Shown: one piece after another, positions 8,470-14,740 of the stretch
Layout: each line of letters starts with the position of its first letter
How positions within the stretch are numbered: the first letter of the stretch is position 1
From: Ktedonobacterales bacterium
Lineage (GTDB): Bacteria; Chloroflexota; Ktedonobacteria; Ktedonobacterales; JADMIN01
Direction of reading: 5' to 3'
NCBI GenBank assembly: GCA_025928125.1
Contig: JAICKD010000010.1
Location: 1 to 17,147, forward strand
Length of the DNA stretch: 17,147 bases
The notes under the pieces: generated by a model
The model's database searches: none
What the model was told of the DNA's origin: nothing
What the model saw: only the letters and a program-made list of their open reading frames with translations
Made by a program: the position numbers and the translations under genes

Positions 8470-8472
8470 CTC

Positions 8473-8496
8473 TCTCGGCCATAAATGGCCGGAGTA
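8473..8496. repeat. 24-nt palindromic repeat with constant flanks, copy 2
   Basis: Same frame as 1255-1278 (TCTCGGCC...GGCCGGAGTA), but the centre is ATAAAT instead of TTGAAA. Symmetry is kept, because both sides of the stem changed together. Confidence 0.85.
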
Positions 8497-8506
8497 ACGG
8501 GAACGG

Positions 8507-8540
8507 GGCCATGAATGGCCACTTCGCCGCTTTCGCGGCG
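8507..8540. repeat. Two adjacent short palindromes
   Basis: GGCCAT-GA-ATGGCC at 8507-8520 and CGCCGC-TTTC-GCGGCG at 8525-8540, separated by 4 nt. Both have perfect 6-base arms. Neither is followed by a T-run. Confidence 0.75.
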
Positions 8541-8580
8541 AGCAAGTCAGCACTTGCTGACTTGCTGGGCTTTCAAGCCC
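8541..8580. repeat. 12-bp perfect palindrome followed by GGGCTT/AAGCCC hairpin
   Basis: AGCAAGTCAGCA (8541-8552) is exactly inverted at 8555-8566 around CT, and is immediately followed by GGGCTT-TC-AAGCCC (8567-8580). The first is the longest uninterrupted inverted repeat in the window. It lies 40-80 nt after the trpS stop, so it would form a stable hairpin in the 3' region of the trpS message. No U-tract follows on the minus strand. Confidence 0.85.
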
Positions 8581-8591
8581 TCTTTCATCTG

Positions 8592-8615
8592 TACTCCGAC
8601 CTTTCAAGGCCGAGA
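8592..8615. repeat. 24-nt palindromic repeat with constant flanks, copy 3 (inverted)
   Basis: TACTCCGACC-TTTCAA-GGCCGAGA, the reverse complement of copy 1 except for one base in the stem (a G-U pair in one strand). It ends 3 nt before the trpS stop codon. Confidence 0.83.
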
Positions 8616-8618
8616 TCG

Positions 8619-9653
8619 CTACCGCAGCCCGACCTTCTCCAGCACGGTTCGCAGCGTCGCCTGCGCCAGCGGACGCACCTTCGCCGCGCCCTCCGCCATC
8701 AGCGCATCGAGGCTGGCGGGATCGTCCATCAGCGCCTTGTAGCGCTGCTGCACCGGCTCCAGCGTCGCGACGACGATGTCGGCCAGCGCCGCCTTGAACT
8801 CTTTGTAGCCCTTGCCCGCGAACTCCGCCTCGATGGCCTGCTGGCTCTGCCCCGTCAGCGCCTGATAGATCGTCAGCAGGTTGAAGATGGCGGGCCGGTT
8901 CTCGTCGAAGACGATGGTGCGCTCCGAGTCGGTCGTGGCGCGGGCGATCTTCTTGCGAATCGCGGCTGGCTCGTCGATCAGCGCGATGTAGGAGTTGTCG
9001 CTCCCGCTCTTGCTCATCTTCTTGCTCGGATCATCCAGTGACATGATGCGCGCGCCCACCTCGCGAATGATCGGTCGCGGCTCGACAAACGTCTCGCCGA
9101 AACGGTTGTTGAAGCTGTTGGCAACGTCGCGCGCCAGCTCGACATGCTGCTTCTGGTCCTCGCCAACAGGTACGCCATCGGTCTGGTAGAGCAAGATGTC
9201 CGCCGCCATCAGCACGGGATAGGTGTAGAGGCCCGCGCTCGCCAGCTCGCGATCCTCCCCGGCCTTCACCTTGAACTGCGTCATCCGGTTCAGCCAACCG
9301 GTCGGTGTGATGCAGTCCAGCACCCACGTCAGTTCGGTGTGTTCGTGCATGTGCGACTGGACGAAGATGCTGCTGCGGGCGGGATCGAGGCCAGCGGCGA
9401 TCAGCAGCGCATAAAGCTGGCGCGTGTTGAAGCGCAGCTCGGCGGGATCCTGTGGCACAGTGATGGCGTGCAGATCGACGACGCAGAAGATGTTGTCGTA
9501 GATATCCTGCTCGGCGGCCCAGTGGCGGATCGCGCCAATATAGTTGCCAAGTGTTGGCGTACCCGACGGGGCGATGCCCGAAAACACCCGTTCGCGTTTG
9601 GCCGGGCTGGCGGCCTTTGCCGGTTTGCCAGTCGGCGCTGTTGATGTGCTCAT
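8619..9653 (-). CDS. trpS: Tryptophanyl-tRNA synthetase
   Basis: Class Ic aminoacyl-tRNA synthetase that charges tRNA-Trp with tryptophan in the cytosol. The 344-residue product has the HIGH-equivalent region GIAPSGTPTLGNY (26-38), the DGVPVGEDQKQHVELARD stretch and KMSKS at 212-216, and it ends in a normal helical C-terminus. About 20 Ala/Lys/Pro-rich residues precede the usual start of the family, a modest extension. The ATG at 9653 is preferred: AGGGAG at 9668-9663 lies 9 nt upstream, whereas the in-frame ATG at 9659 would be only about 3 nt from it. The gene is the first coding sequence behind a tryptophan-type T-box leader and 404 nt upstream of trpE on the same strand, so charging and synthesis are probably controlled by the same signal. 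Confidence 0.97.
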   Translation of the reverse strand: MSTSTAPTGKPAKAASPAKRERVFSGIAPSGTPTLGNYIGAIRHWAAEQDIYDNIFCVVDLHAITVPQDPAELRFNTRQLYALLIAAGLDPARSSIFVQSHMHEHTELTWVLDCITPTGWLNRMTQFKVKAGEDRELASAGLYTYPVLMAADILLYQTDGVPVGEDQKQHVELARDVANSFNNRFGETFVEPRPIIREVGARIMSLDDPSKKMSKSGSDNSYIALIDEPAAIRKKIARATTDSERTIVFDENRPAIFNLLTIYQALTGQSQQAIEAEFAGKGYKEFKAALADIVVATLEPVQQRYKALMDDPASLDALMAEGAAKVRPLAQATLRTVLEKVGLR

Positions 9654-9693
9654 GTTCATTCTCTCCCTGGACCAATGCCTGAAAAAAGCCAAT

Positions 9694-9730
9694 AAAAAAG
9701 CCTCCCATCCCACTGTTGGGACGAGAAGCT
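9694..9730 (-). terminator. Intrinsic terminator of the T-box leader
   Basis: A 14-position stem, AGCTTCTCGTCCCA (9730-9717) with TGGGATGGGAGGCT (9712-9699), pairs fully if three G-U pairs are allowed. The loop is ACAG. TTTTTT at 9699-9694 follows, and a second T-run starts at about 9688. It overlaps the antiterminator 3' strand, as expected for a transcriptional T-box. Confidence 0.92.
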
Positions 9731-10032
9731 GTGAAGCCTTCGTGGTACCACCCGAATTCGAGCCAGCATCCGCACAGAATGGCGGGCATGGCTCCTTGGC
9801 GAGCACGGGCAAACGTTTATAGCACGCTACCGATGCTCCGCCCCGCTAACGGGAGGCCCCCGGCGAACCCTACGGCGAGATAACGAGATACTCTGCCGCT
9901 CGGGCTGCTGCTCACAGAACCATTCGGCGGGGGTTCCAGCGCCGGATTCCACCATCCCGGCTCGCTGTGGCTGGCGAGGCGCCCGCGTACTTTTTCTGTT
10001 CGCTGCTCTTCTCGATATATTGGTTATCAGAC
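9694..10032 (-). promoter_or_regulatory. T-box leader (tRNA-Trp-sensing riboswitch) upstream of trpS
   Basis: The untranslated leader binds uncharged tRNA and switches a terminator to an antiterminator. Stem I is visible. CAGAA pairs with TTCTG below an internal loop, and GCGGG pairs with CCCGC above it. The loop strands contain AGTA and GAA-TGG, the loop-E arrangement of T-box specifier loops, so the specifier codon is UGG at 9922-9920 (tryptophan). The Stem I apex holds AGCGAGCCGGGATGGTGG, resembling the distal AG-bulge and loop region. The T-box is GGGTGGTACCACG at 9753-9741. CGTCCC at 9723-9718 can serve either the antiterminator or the terminator stem. The 5' end is estimated from the promoter. 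Being followed by trpS agrees with the codon. Confidence 0.93.
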
Positions 10033-10038
10033 ACTGGC

Positions 10039-10068
10039 AGTATAGCGACAGCGCGCAACCGATGTCAA
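10039..10068 (-). promoter_or_regulatory. Sigma-70-type promoter for the T-box/trpS transcript
   Basis: TTGACA (10068-10063), 18-nt spacer, TATACT (10044-10039): a perfect -35 and a -10 with one mismatch. Transcription should start near 10032, about 380 nt before the trpS start codon, which leaves room for the full T-box leader. Confidence 0.88.
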
Positions 10069-10078
10069 GGGACGCCAG

Positions 10079-10104
10079 GGCGGAATCGCCAGACGGCATC
10101 CGCC
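10079..10104. other. Hairpin between the glycosyltransferase stop and the trpS promoter
   Basis: GGCGGA (10079-10084) and TCCGCC (10099-10104) pair around an inner GCC/GGC stem. It lies 6 nt past the glycosyltransferase stop, where a terminator would be useful, but no T-run follows on the minus strand. It may act as a transcript 3'-end structure. Terminator function is not supported. Confidence 0.35.
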
Positions 10105-10110
10105 TCATGC

Positions 10111-11133
10111 TCATTGACGGCCAGACAGGCTATGGTCATCCTGCTCAATGGCGATGTCGGCGGCATTCACATCTGGCTGAGCTACGGTACCAGCGCCTGC
10201 TTTGGCCTTCATGCGTGGCTTGGGCGCGAGATAGCCCGCGGCGGTCGTCGCGAGTCCGGCGATGATCGCTCCGGCGCGCACAAGACCAAAAATATCCGCA
10301 TGAAGGAATGTATCCCCCAGCCCTTTGAGGATGCCACGCGGCAGGATACGCGCCGTGTAGCTTCGCTCTGTTTGCAGGCCAGTGCGCGTGCCGACATAGC
10401 GCGCGATCAGCGCTTTCGACTTCCCTTCCTGATAGCATCGCCTCAGGAAATAGCGCCATTGCGAGCGGCTCAGTGGCACAAAGTGATGGATACGCGCGCG
10501 CGGCTCATAGATGAATTGTCCCTGCGGCATCATCTCAGCCAGGCGGATGCACAGCTCCGTCTCATCCCCGCCGGTTGGCAGCGCCCCAACGCGCGCCAGA
10601 TCGTCGCGGAAGCCGCCCGCGCGCACGAGATAGTCGCGGCGCGCGCAGAGGCAGGCCCAGACGTTCCGCACCGCCTCCGCCTGCTGCGGCATGCCGGTAT
10701 ACGAGCAGCCGACGACCCAGGCAAATTCCATCGGGAACCAGCGCGGTTGCTCCTGCTGCCATGCCGGGAGCGAGCTGCCCCCCGCGGCGATGACCAGGGG
10801 ATTGCTGACATGTTCAATGAGGCGTTCCAACCAGTCGGGTTCAGCGGTGGCGTCGTCGTCGAGGAGCGCGACCAGTTTGCTCTGCGCCAGGTTAATGCCC
10901 GTATTGTGGGCGCCAGATGAGCCGGGACGCTCAAGGTTCTCGGACGCTACAACATCGGGAAGCTCCCGCCGGATACGCGCCAGGAGCGTTGGATTGCCAT
11001 CGACGACGACAATGATCTCGCGTACGTGGAATGTCTGTTCACGGAGCGATTGCACTGCGTTGACGAGGTGCTGCCAGCGTTCCTCGGTGTACGTCGCGAG
11101 AATAACGGAAATATCGAGTTCGTCCCGGCTCAT
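10111..11133 (-). CDS. Family 2 glycosyltransferase
   Basis: Transfers a sugar from a nucleotide donor to a growing glycan, probably at the inner membrane face. The 340-residue GT-A protein opens with ISVILATYTEER (8-19), then IIVVVDG (D45), RPGSSGAHNTG (69-79), the metal-binding LLDDDA (DDD 92-94) and a later TGGDETELCIRL that fits the catalytic acidic position. A hydrophobic segment near the C-terminus (LVRAGAIIAGLATTAAGYL) suggests membrane association. Donor and acceptor cannot be deduced. The ATG at 11133 has GGGAG about 6 nt upstream and matches the family start. An alternative ATG at 11163 overlaps the deacetylase stop as ATGA. The gene begins just after an intrinsic terminator at the end of the deacetylase, so it may be expressed at a reduced level. 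Confidence 0.9.
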   Translation of the reverse strand: MSRDELDISVILATYTEERWQHLVNAVQSLREQTFHVREIIVVVDGNPTLLARIRRELPDVVASENLERPGSSGAHNTGINLAQSKLVALLDDDATAEPDWLERLIEHVSNPLVIAAGGSSLPAWQQEQPRWFPMEFAWVVGCSYTGMPQQAEAVRNVWACLCARRDYLVRAGGFRDDLARVGALPTGGDETELCIRLAEMMPQGQFIYEPRARIHHFVPLSRSQWRYFLRRCYQEGKSKALIARYVGTRTGLQTERSYTARILPRGILKGLGDTFLHADIFGLVRAGAIIAGLATTAAGYLAPKPRMKAKAGAGTVAQPDVNAADIAIEQDDHSLSGRQ

Positions 11134-11159
11134 TACATCTCCCATCTGAACCCTTATAC

Positions 11160-11969
11160 TCATGCCAAAAAACGGAGCCTCTGGCGGCTCCGTCGCACGC
11201 GCCCCCACGCCGCGGACCGCAAGCGCAGATAGGCTGCCTCCGGGCCTCGCCCGCCCGACAGGAGCAACCTCTCAAAGGATGGTAGATCGGTATTTGCGGT
11301 AACGATCAGGCGGGAGAGCGCGAATCGATCATCATCTCGCGAGCTCTGCGCATAGCGGACCGCACAGGCTGACGTGAACCCGACCTCTCGCACCAGTGAA
11401 TGCACAGCGTGCGAATAGAAGCCAAACGGATAGGCAAAGCTGCGCGGCGCATCGATCTTCTCGGCTAACACGCGCTGAGATGTCTCGATCTCCTGGCGAC
11501 AATCGGCGGCGGCCAGCGCATCGAGCGCGCGATGAGTATGGGTGTGCGCGCCGCATTCTATCCCGCTCGACGCGATCTCGCGAATCTGACTCCAGTTCAG
11601 GATCGCGCGGTCCGCCTCGCCCTCGCGCCGCATCCATCTGCTCGTCTCGCCAATGTAGCCGGTGACGATGTAAAGAGTAGCGGTAGCCTGATATTTCTGA
11701 AGAAGCGGGAGCGCCGCCGTGTAAAAGTCGGCATAGCCATCGTCGAAGGTGAGCACCACGGGTCGCGGCGGTAACTGGCGATCATCCGCTATCCGCTGTA
11801 CGTAGTCGCTCACGGTGAGCGGCGTATATCCATGGGTGGTGAGGTAGTCGAGTTGCTCCTCGAATCGTGCGGGCGTCACCGTAAAGCGCCGAAATCGCGG
11901 GTTCTCGCTGTGTGAGATGCTGTGGTACATCAGGATAGGAACGCGGGGCGTCCGTGCTACTATGGTCAT
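11160..11969 (-). CDS. Polysaccharide deacetylase (NodB homology domain)
   Basis: Removes N- or O-acetyl groups from a polysaccharide using a metal-dependent carbohydrate esterase 4 site. The 269-residue product has MYHSIS at 14-19, motif 1 TFDDGY (74-79, with the D-D metal/catalytic pair), motif 2 GAHTHTH (H142 and H146 as metal ligands) and motif 3 FAYPFGFY. No signal peptide is evident with the ATG at 11969, so its location is uncertain. This start has AAAGGA about 9 nt upstream; the frame open to 12065 has no good site. The gene diverges from a second, longer deacetylase and precedes a glycosyltransferase. Its last codons form an intrinsic terminator hairpin. The substrate is unknown; a surface glycan is likely from context. 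Confidence 0.92.
   Translation of the reverse strand: MTIVARTPRVPILMYHSISHSENPRFRRFTVTPARFEEQLDYLTTHGYTPLTVSDYVQRIADDRQLPPRPVVLTFDDGYADFYTAALPLLQKYQATATLYIVTGYIGETSRWMRREGEADRAILNWSQIREIASSGIECGAHTHTHRALDALAAADCRQEIETSQRVLAEKIDAPRSFAYPFGFYSHAVHSLVREVGFTSACAVRYAQSSRDDDRFALSRLIVTANTDLPSFERLLLSGGRGPEAAYLRLRSAAWGRVRRSRQRLRFLA
11167..11193 (-). terminator. Intrinsic terminator inside the deacetylase 3' end
   Basis: ACGGAGCC (11193-11186), loop GCCAGA, GGCTCCGT (11179-11172), followed by six consecutive T (11172-11167). The stem is 8 bp and perfect. It encodes the last residues of the deacetylase (R-L-R-F-L-A) and ends 4-34 nt before the possible starts of the glycosyltransferase. Confidence 0.85.
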
Positions 11970-12125
11970 GCCACCATGTCCTTTTCGGAATACTATGCGT
12001 CGGTGAGAAACGCCGGGCTGTGCCGAGTTATCTCCGCGTGCTGGGGACAATTGGGCCGACATCAAGCTGGCGATCCGTGGCTACTCGAAGATTTTAACGT
12101 GGATATCGACAACGGGTCACTCAAT

Positions 12126-12157
12126 TAGCCGATGATACGCATAGCCGATGATATGCA
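12126..12157. repeat. Tandem 16-bp repeat in the divergent control region
   Basis: TAGCCGATGATACGCA (12126-12141) is directly followed by TAGCCGATGATATGCA (12142-12157), with 15 of 16 bases identical. The period is about 1.5 helical turns. Two adjacent sites between divergent genes would suit an operator for a DNA-binding regulator, but no regulator gene is in the window. Confidence 0.75.
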
Positions 12158-12198
12158 GCCTACCCCTACCTATGACGCGCGGATTGCAAGCTATGCGC

Positions 12199-12233
12199 CA
12201 GGCGCGACTGGGATGATTATCCCAATGCGCCTG
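12199..12233. other. Two-part hairpin upstream of the longer deacetylase
   Basis: Outer arms CAGGCGC and GCGCCTG, inner arms TGGGAT and ATCCCA, tetraloop GATT and a small 3x2 internal loop: 13 base pairs in 35 nt. No T-run follows it. It lies about 75 nt before the rightward start codon and could be a leader RNA structure or a DNA-level operator. Confidence 0.7.
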
Positions 12234-12306
12234 TCTCTCATACGCTCCGCCCGTTATACGTGGTGCGGCGTCCCTCAGATGTGCAATGTTCCAGGAGCCC
12301 AGACGA

Positions 12307-13479
12307 ATGCGGATATACCGGACGTTCCTCGCGCTGGTCGCGGCGTGCTTCTACTATAGCGGATTCGTGCCGCTGGCGCGCTGGACGCGTCGGCGCGGTC
12401 GCCAGGGTCAGCATGTGGTCATTCTCAATTACCACCGGGCGGCAATCGGCGACCTGAGCGCGCATCTCCACTATCTCCGCCATCATTACCGGGTTCTCTC
12501 GCTCGATCACGCCCTGGAAGATCTCTATGCGCCGCCTTCTCGTGACGGGGCGAACAGCGCGCCAGCAGCGCCCCCCTCACAGGGCCGCGATCGTCGTACC
12601 CCGCTGGTGATTACGTTTGACGACGGCTACTACGACAACTATGCCCACGCGGCACGGCTGGCCGCAGAGCTTCGCGTGCCGATCACACTCTTTCTCGTCC
12701 CGGGATATATGGAATCACACCAGCGTTTCTGGTGGTACGAGGCCGAGGCGATGGTCCGTGACGCCCGCGAGAAAGAGGTGACCGTAGAGAAACATACCTA
12801 CTCACTCGCCCAGCCAGCGGATCAGATTGCTCTACAGCAATGGATTGACGCCCGCGTGCGCACAGCAAGCGCGGTCAGCGCGCGGGAGAGCTTCATCGCG
12901 TCAACGCGCGCCGCTCTCGACGCTCCGAGCGATCCCACCAGCGACGACCCTGATACGCTGCCGTTTGGTTGGGATGAGGCGTACGAACTACTGGCGAATC
13001 CCTTCGTGACCTTTGGCGCGCACACGATGCATCACCCCATCCTCGCCTGCTTGAGCGATCCCGCCGAGGTACGTGACGAGGTCGTCGCATGTCGCGTGGC
13101 GCTGGAACAGGGTCTGGGGCGTCAGATAAACGCCTTCGCGTATCCGGTCGGCAAGGGTGAGGATATCGACGAGCGGGCGGTTCGAGCGGTGGGGGAGGCA
13201 GGCTATCGCTGGGCGGTCACGACGATCCCAGGCTACAATACACCCGCGACGGAGCCTCACCTCTTGCGGCGCATCTCTACTGACCCGGATGAGCCGATTC
13301 CCGTGCTGGCGGCGCAGGCGGTGGGTATCTGGCATGTCTTCGCCCTATCGCGCCTGCGCAATCTCACAGGCATGAGCCGCCGCGCGACAACCAGTGGCAT
13401 GGCGCGCCCTGGCGAGAGTGACGCGACGGATCGGCTCGATGCTGATCGCGTTCCTGGCGACAAGGGAAGGCCACTGTGA
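12307..13479 (+). CDS. Polysaccharide deacetylase (NodB homology domain), long form with N-terminal membrane segment
   Basis: A carbohydrate esterase 4-type deacetylase of 390 residues. Residues about 6-24 are hydrophobic (FLALVAACFYYSGFVPLA) and probably form a membrane anchor, placing the enzyme outside. LNYH is at 40-43, motif 1 TFDDGYYDNY starts at 103, motif 2 GAHTMHH has H239 and H243, and motif 3 FAYPVG follows. The spacing between motifs 1 and 2 is about 136 residues, against about 66 in the neighbouring deacetylase, because of an insert rich in W, E and A (about 140-225). The ATG at 12307 has AGGAG 9 nt upstream, better than the ATG at 12286. The stop overlaps the GTG start of the ATP-grasp gene, indicating coupled expression. 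Confidence 0.9.
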   Translation: MRIYRTFLALVAACFYYSGFVPLARWTRRRGRQGQHVVILNYHRAAIGDLSAHLHYLRHHYRVLSLDHALEDLYAPPSRDGANSAPAAPPSQGRDRRTPLVITFDDGYYDNYAHAARLAAELRVPITLFLVPGYMESHQRFWWYEAEAMVRDAREKEVTVEKHTYSLAQPADQIALQQWIDARVRTASAVSARESFIASTRAALDAPSDPTSDDPDTLPFGWDEAYELLANPFVTFGAHTMHHPILACLSDPAEVRDEVVACRVALEQGLGRQINAFAYPVGKGEDIDERAVRAVGEAGYRWAVTTIPGYNTPATEPHLLRRISTDPDEPIPVLAAQAVGIWHVFALSRLRNLTGMSRRATTSGMARPGESDATDRLDADRVPGDKGRPL

Positions 13480-14723
13480 CAAAGAGCGCCGCCAACAGGC
13501 CATCGACTACCTACGATGCGCTCATGCTCGACGCGCGCGCGCGCCAGGCGCTGGCGACCGTTCGCTCGCTCGGTCGTCGCGGCTTGCGGGTCGCCGCCGC
13601 CGACACGATTGCGACGGCCCCGGCCTTTTCGTCGCGCTGGTGCGCCAACCGATTTGTCGCGCCACGGCAGGGAGACGACCCCGACGCCGACCCGGATGCC
13701 AGCGTGGCGTTCGTCGAAAAATTACTGGAGACGCATCGGGTAGGGGTCGTGATTCCAGCGGCTGACGGGACCATCGAGGCGTTGCGGCGCGCGCGCGAGC
13801 GGCTTCGTCCGCATGTCGGCCTTGCCCTCGCCAACGAAGCGGCGCTCGAGCTTGCGGTGAACAAGGAGAAGACGCTGGCTGTTGCGCGGGAACTGGGTCT
13901 GCATGTGCCGCGCAGTGTGATCCTACATGGCGTGGATGAGCTTCCGGCGGCGCTCAATGAGGTCGGACTGCCAGCGGTCGTCAAGCCGATGCAGTCGTGG
14001 GCCGAGTCATCGCGCGGCAACCAGCGCGTCGTCTCCGAGCTGGTGGTTTCCAGAGACGAGGCCGCGGTCGCGGTCGAACGCCTGACCGATTTGGGCGCAA
14101 CGGTCTCCTTCCAGCAACTGCTGCTGGGCCGCCGCGAATCGGTCAGCTTTATGTACGCGCACGACACGATCTATGCGCGCTTCGCCGTCTGGGCGCTTCG
14201 TATGGAGCCGCCGCTCGGCGGCACATCCGTCCTCTGGCAACTGATCGAGCCGCCCGAGGATACCAGTTCGCAAGCTGAGCGTCTGATACGCGCTCTTGGC
14301 CTCGATGGATTCAGCAAGGTCGAGTTTCGCCGGGGCGCCGACGGCCACCCATACCTGATGGAGATCAATCCCCGGATGACGGCTGACGTCAATCTCGCCG
14401 TCAGCGCTGGCGTCGACGTGCCATACATGCTCTATCAATGGGCGAGCGGCGACAAAATCGACCCCATGAAGCCATACAGGCCCGGCGTGTGGATGCGCTA
14501 CCTGGGCGGCGACATCCGCGCCACATTCGACCTGGTGACGAAGCCGAACCGGCCCGGCCAGCCACGACCCGCCCGCGCGGTCGCCGACTTCTGCGTCTCA
14601 TGCCTGAAGCCGACGCGCTACGATTATCTCGACCGGAGCGATCCGGCCCCAGTCTTCAAAGCGGCCCAGGGATTCGTCGGGCATACCATCGCGAAATACA
14701 TCTTTGGCAAGGAAACGAACTGA
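13476..14723 (+). CDS. ATP-grasp superfamily carboxylate ligase
   Basis: A 415-residue ATP-grasp protein, an enzyme type that activates a carboxylate as acyl-phosphate and joins it to an amine or other nucleophile. Seen in order: an N-terminal Rossmann-like region with sensing of a ligand (ALATVRSLGRRGLRVAAAD), VVIPAADGTIEAL, NKEKTLAVARELGLHVPRS at the start of the grasp domain, LPAVVKPMQS (ATP-binding lysine), a segment QQLLLG, and the metal-binding EINPR at 296-300. No signal peptide is seen, so it is probably cytosolic. The start is GTG at 13476, inside the deacetylase stop (GTGA), with AAGGGAAGG about 5 nt upstream. The substrate is unknown; the context suggests modification of a sugar or lipid-linked glycan precursor. 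It is not a recognisable biotin carboxylase, PurK or D-Ala ligase. Confidence 0.88.
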   Translation: MTKSAANRPSTTYDALMLDARARQALATVRSLGRRGLRVAAADTIATAPAFSSRWCANRFVAPRQGDDPDADPDASVAFVEKLLETHRVGVVIPAADGTIEALRRARERLRPHVGLALANEAALELAVNKEKTLAVARELGLHVPRSVILHGVDELPAALNEVGLPAVVKPMQSWAESSRGNQRVVSELVVSRDEAAVAVERLTDLGATVSFQQLLLGRRESVSFMYAHDTIYARFAVWALRMEPPLGGTSVLWQLIEPPEDTSSQAERLIRALGLDGFSKVEFRRGADGHPYLMEINPRMTADVNLAVSAGVDVPYMLYQWASGDKIDPMKPYRPGVWMRYLGGDIRATFDLVTKPNRPGQPRPARAVADFCVSCLKPTRYDYLDRSDPAPVFKAAQGFVGHTIAKYIFGKETN

Positions 14724-14740
14724 GCGGCGCTGCCGGGCGG

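Larger units (their letters stand above)
8215..8618. other. 404-nt gap between trpS and trpE, packed with palindromes
   Basis: No credible gene. From the trpE side it holds a C-rich repeat (8218-8260), hairpin GCCGTAGG/CCTACGGC (8314-8336), an imperfect one at 8358-8370, GC-rich palindrome copy D (8396-8413), a tandem unit (8413-8469), three short palindromes (8473-8496, 8507-8520, 8525-8540), a 12-bp palindrome (8541-8566), GGGCTT/AAGCCC (8567-8580) and an inverted 24-nt repeat (8592-8615). None has a T-run on the minus strand, so I see no intrinsic terminator, and I see no convincing promoter for trpE. Confidence 0.8.
11970..12306. promoter_or_regulatory. Divergent control region between the two deacetylase genes
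   Basis: A 337-nt stretch with no credible gene, lying between genes transcribed away from each other, so it must hold promoters for both. I could not find a convincing -35/-10 pair on either strand. It contains a 16-bp tandem repeat (12126-12157), a two-part hairpin (12199-12233) and, at 12293-12297, the AGGAG of the rightward gene. Confidence 0.6.

Noticed and set aside
10079..10104. Intrinsic terminator after the glycosyltransferase
   Set aside because: A hairpin is present, but no T-run follows on the minus strand, so only a structural element is reported.
9967..10920. Plus-strand open frame across the trpS promoter, T-box leader and glycosyltransferase
   Set aside because: It is antisense to a clear glycosyltransferase and to a structured leader. 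The product has no recognisable domain.
14724..14740. Bidirectional terminator between the convergent ATP-grasp and GH16 genes
   Set aside because: Only 17 nt separate the stops, and I saw no hairpin with T-runs on either side.
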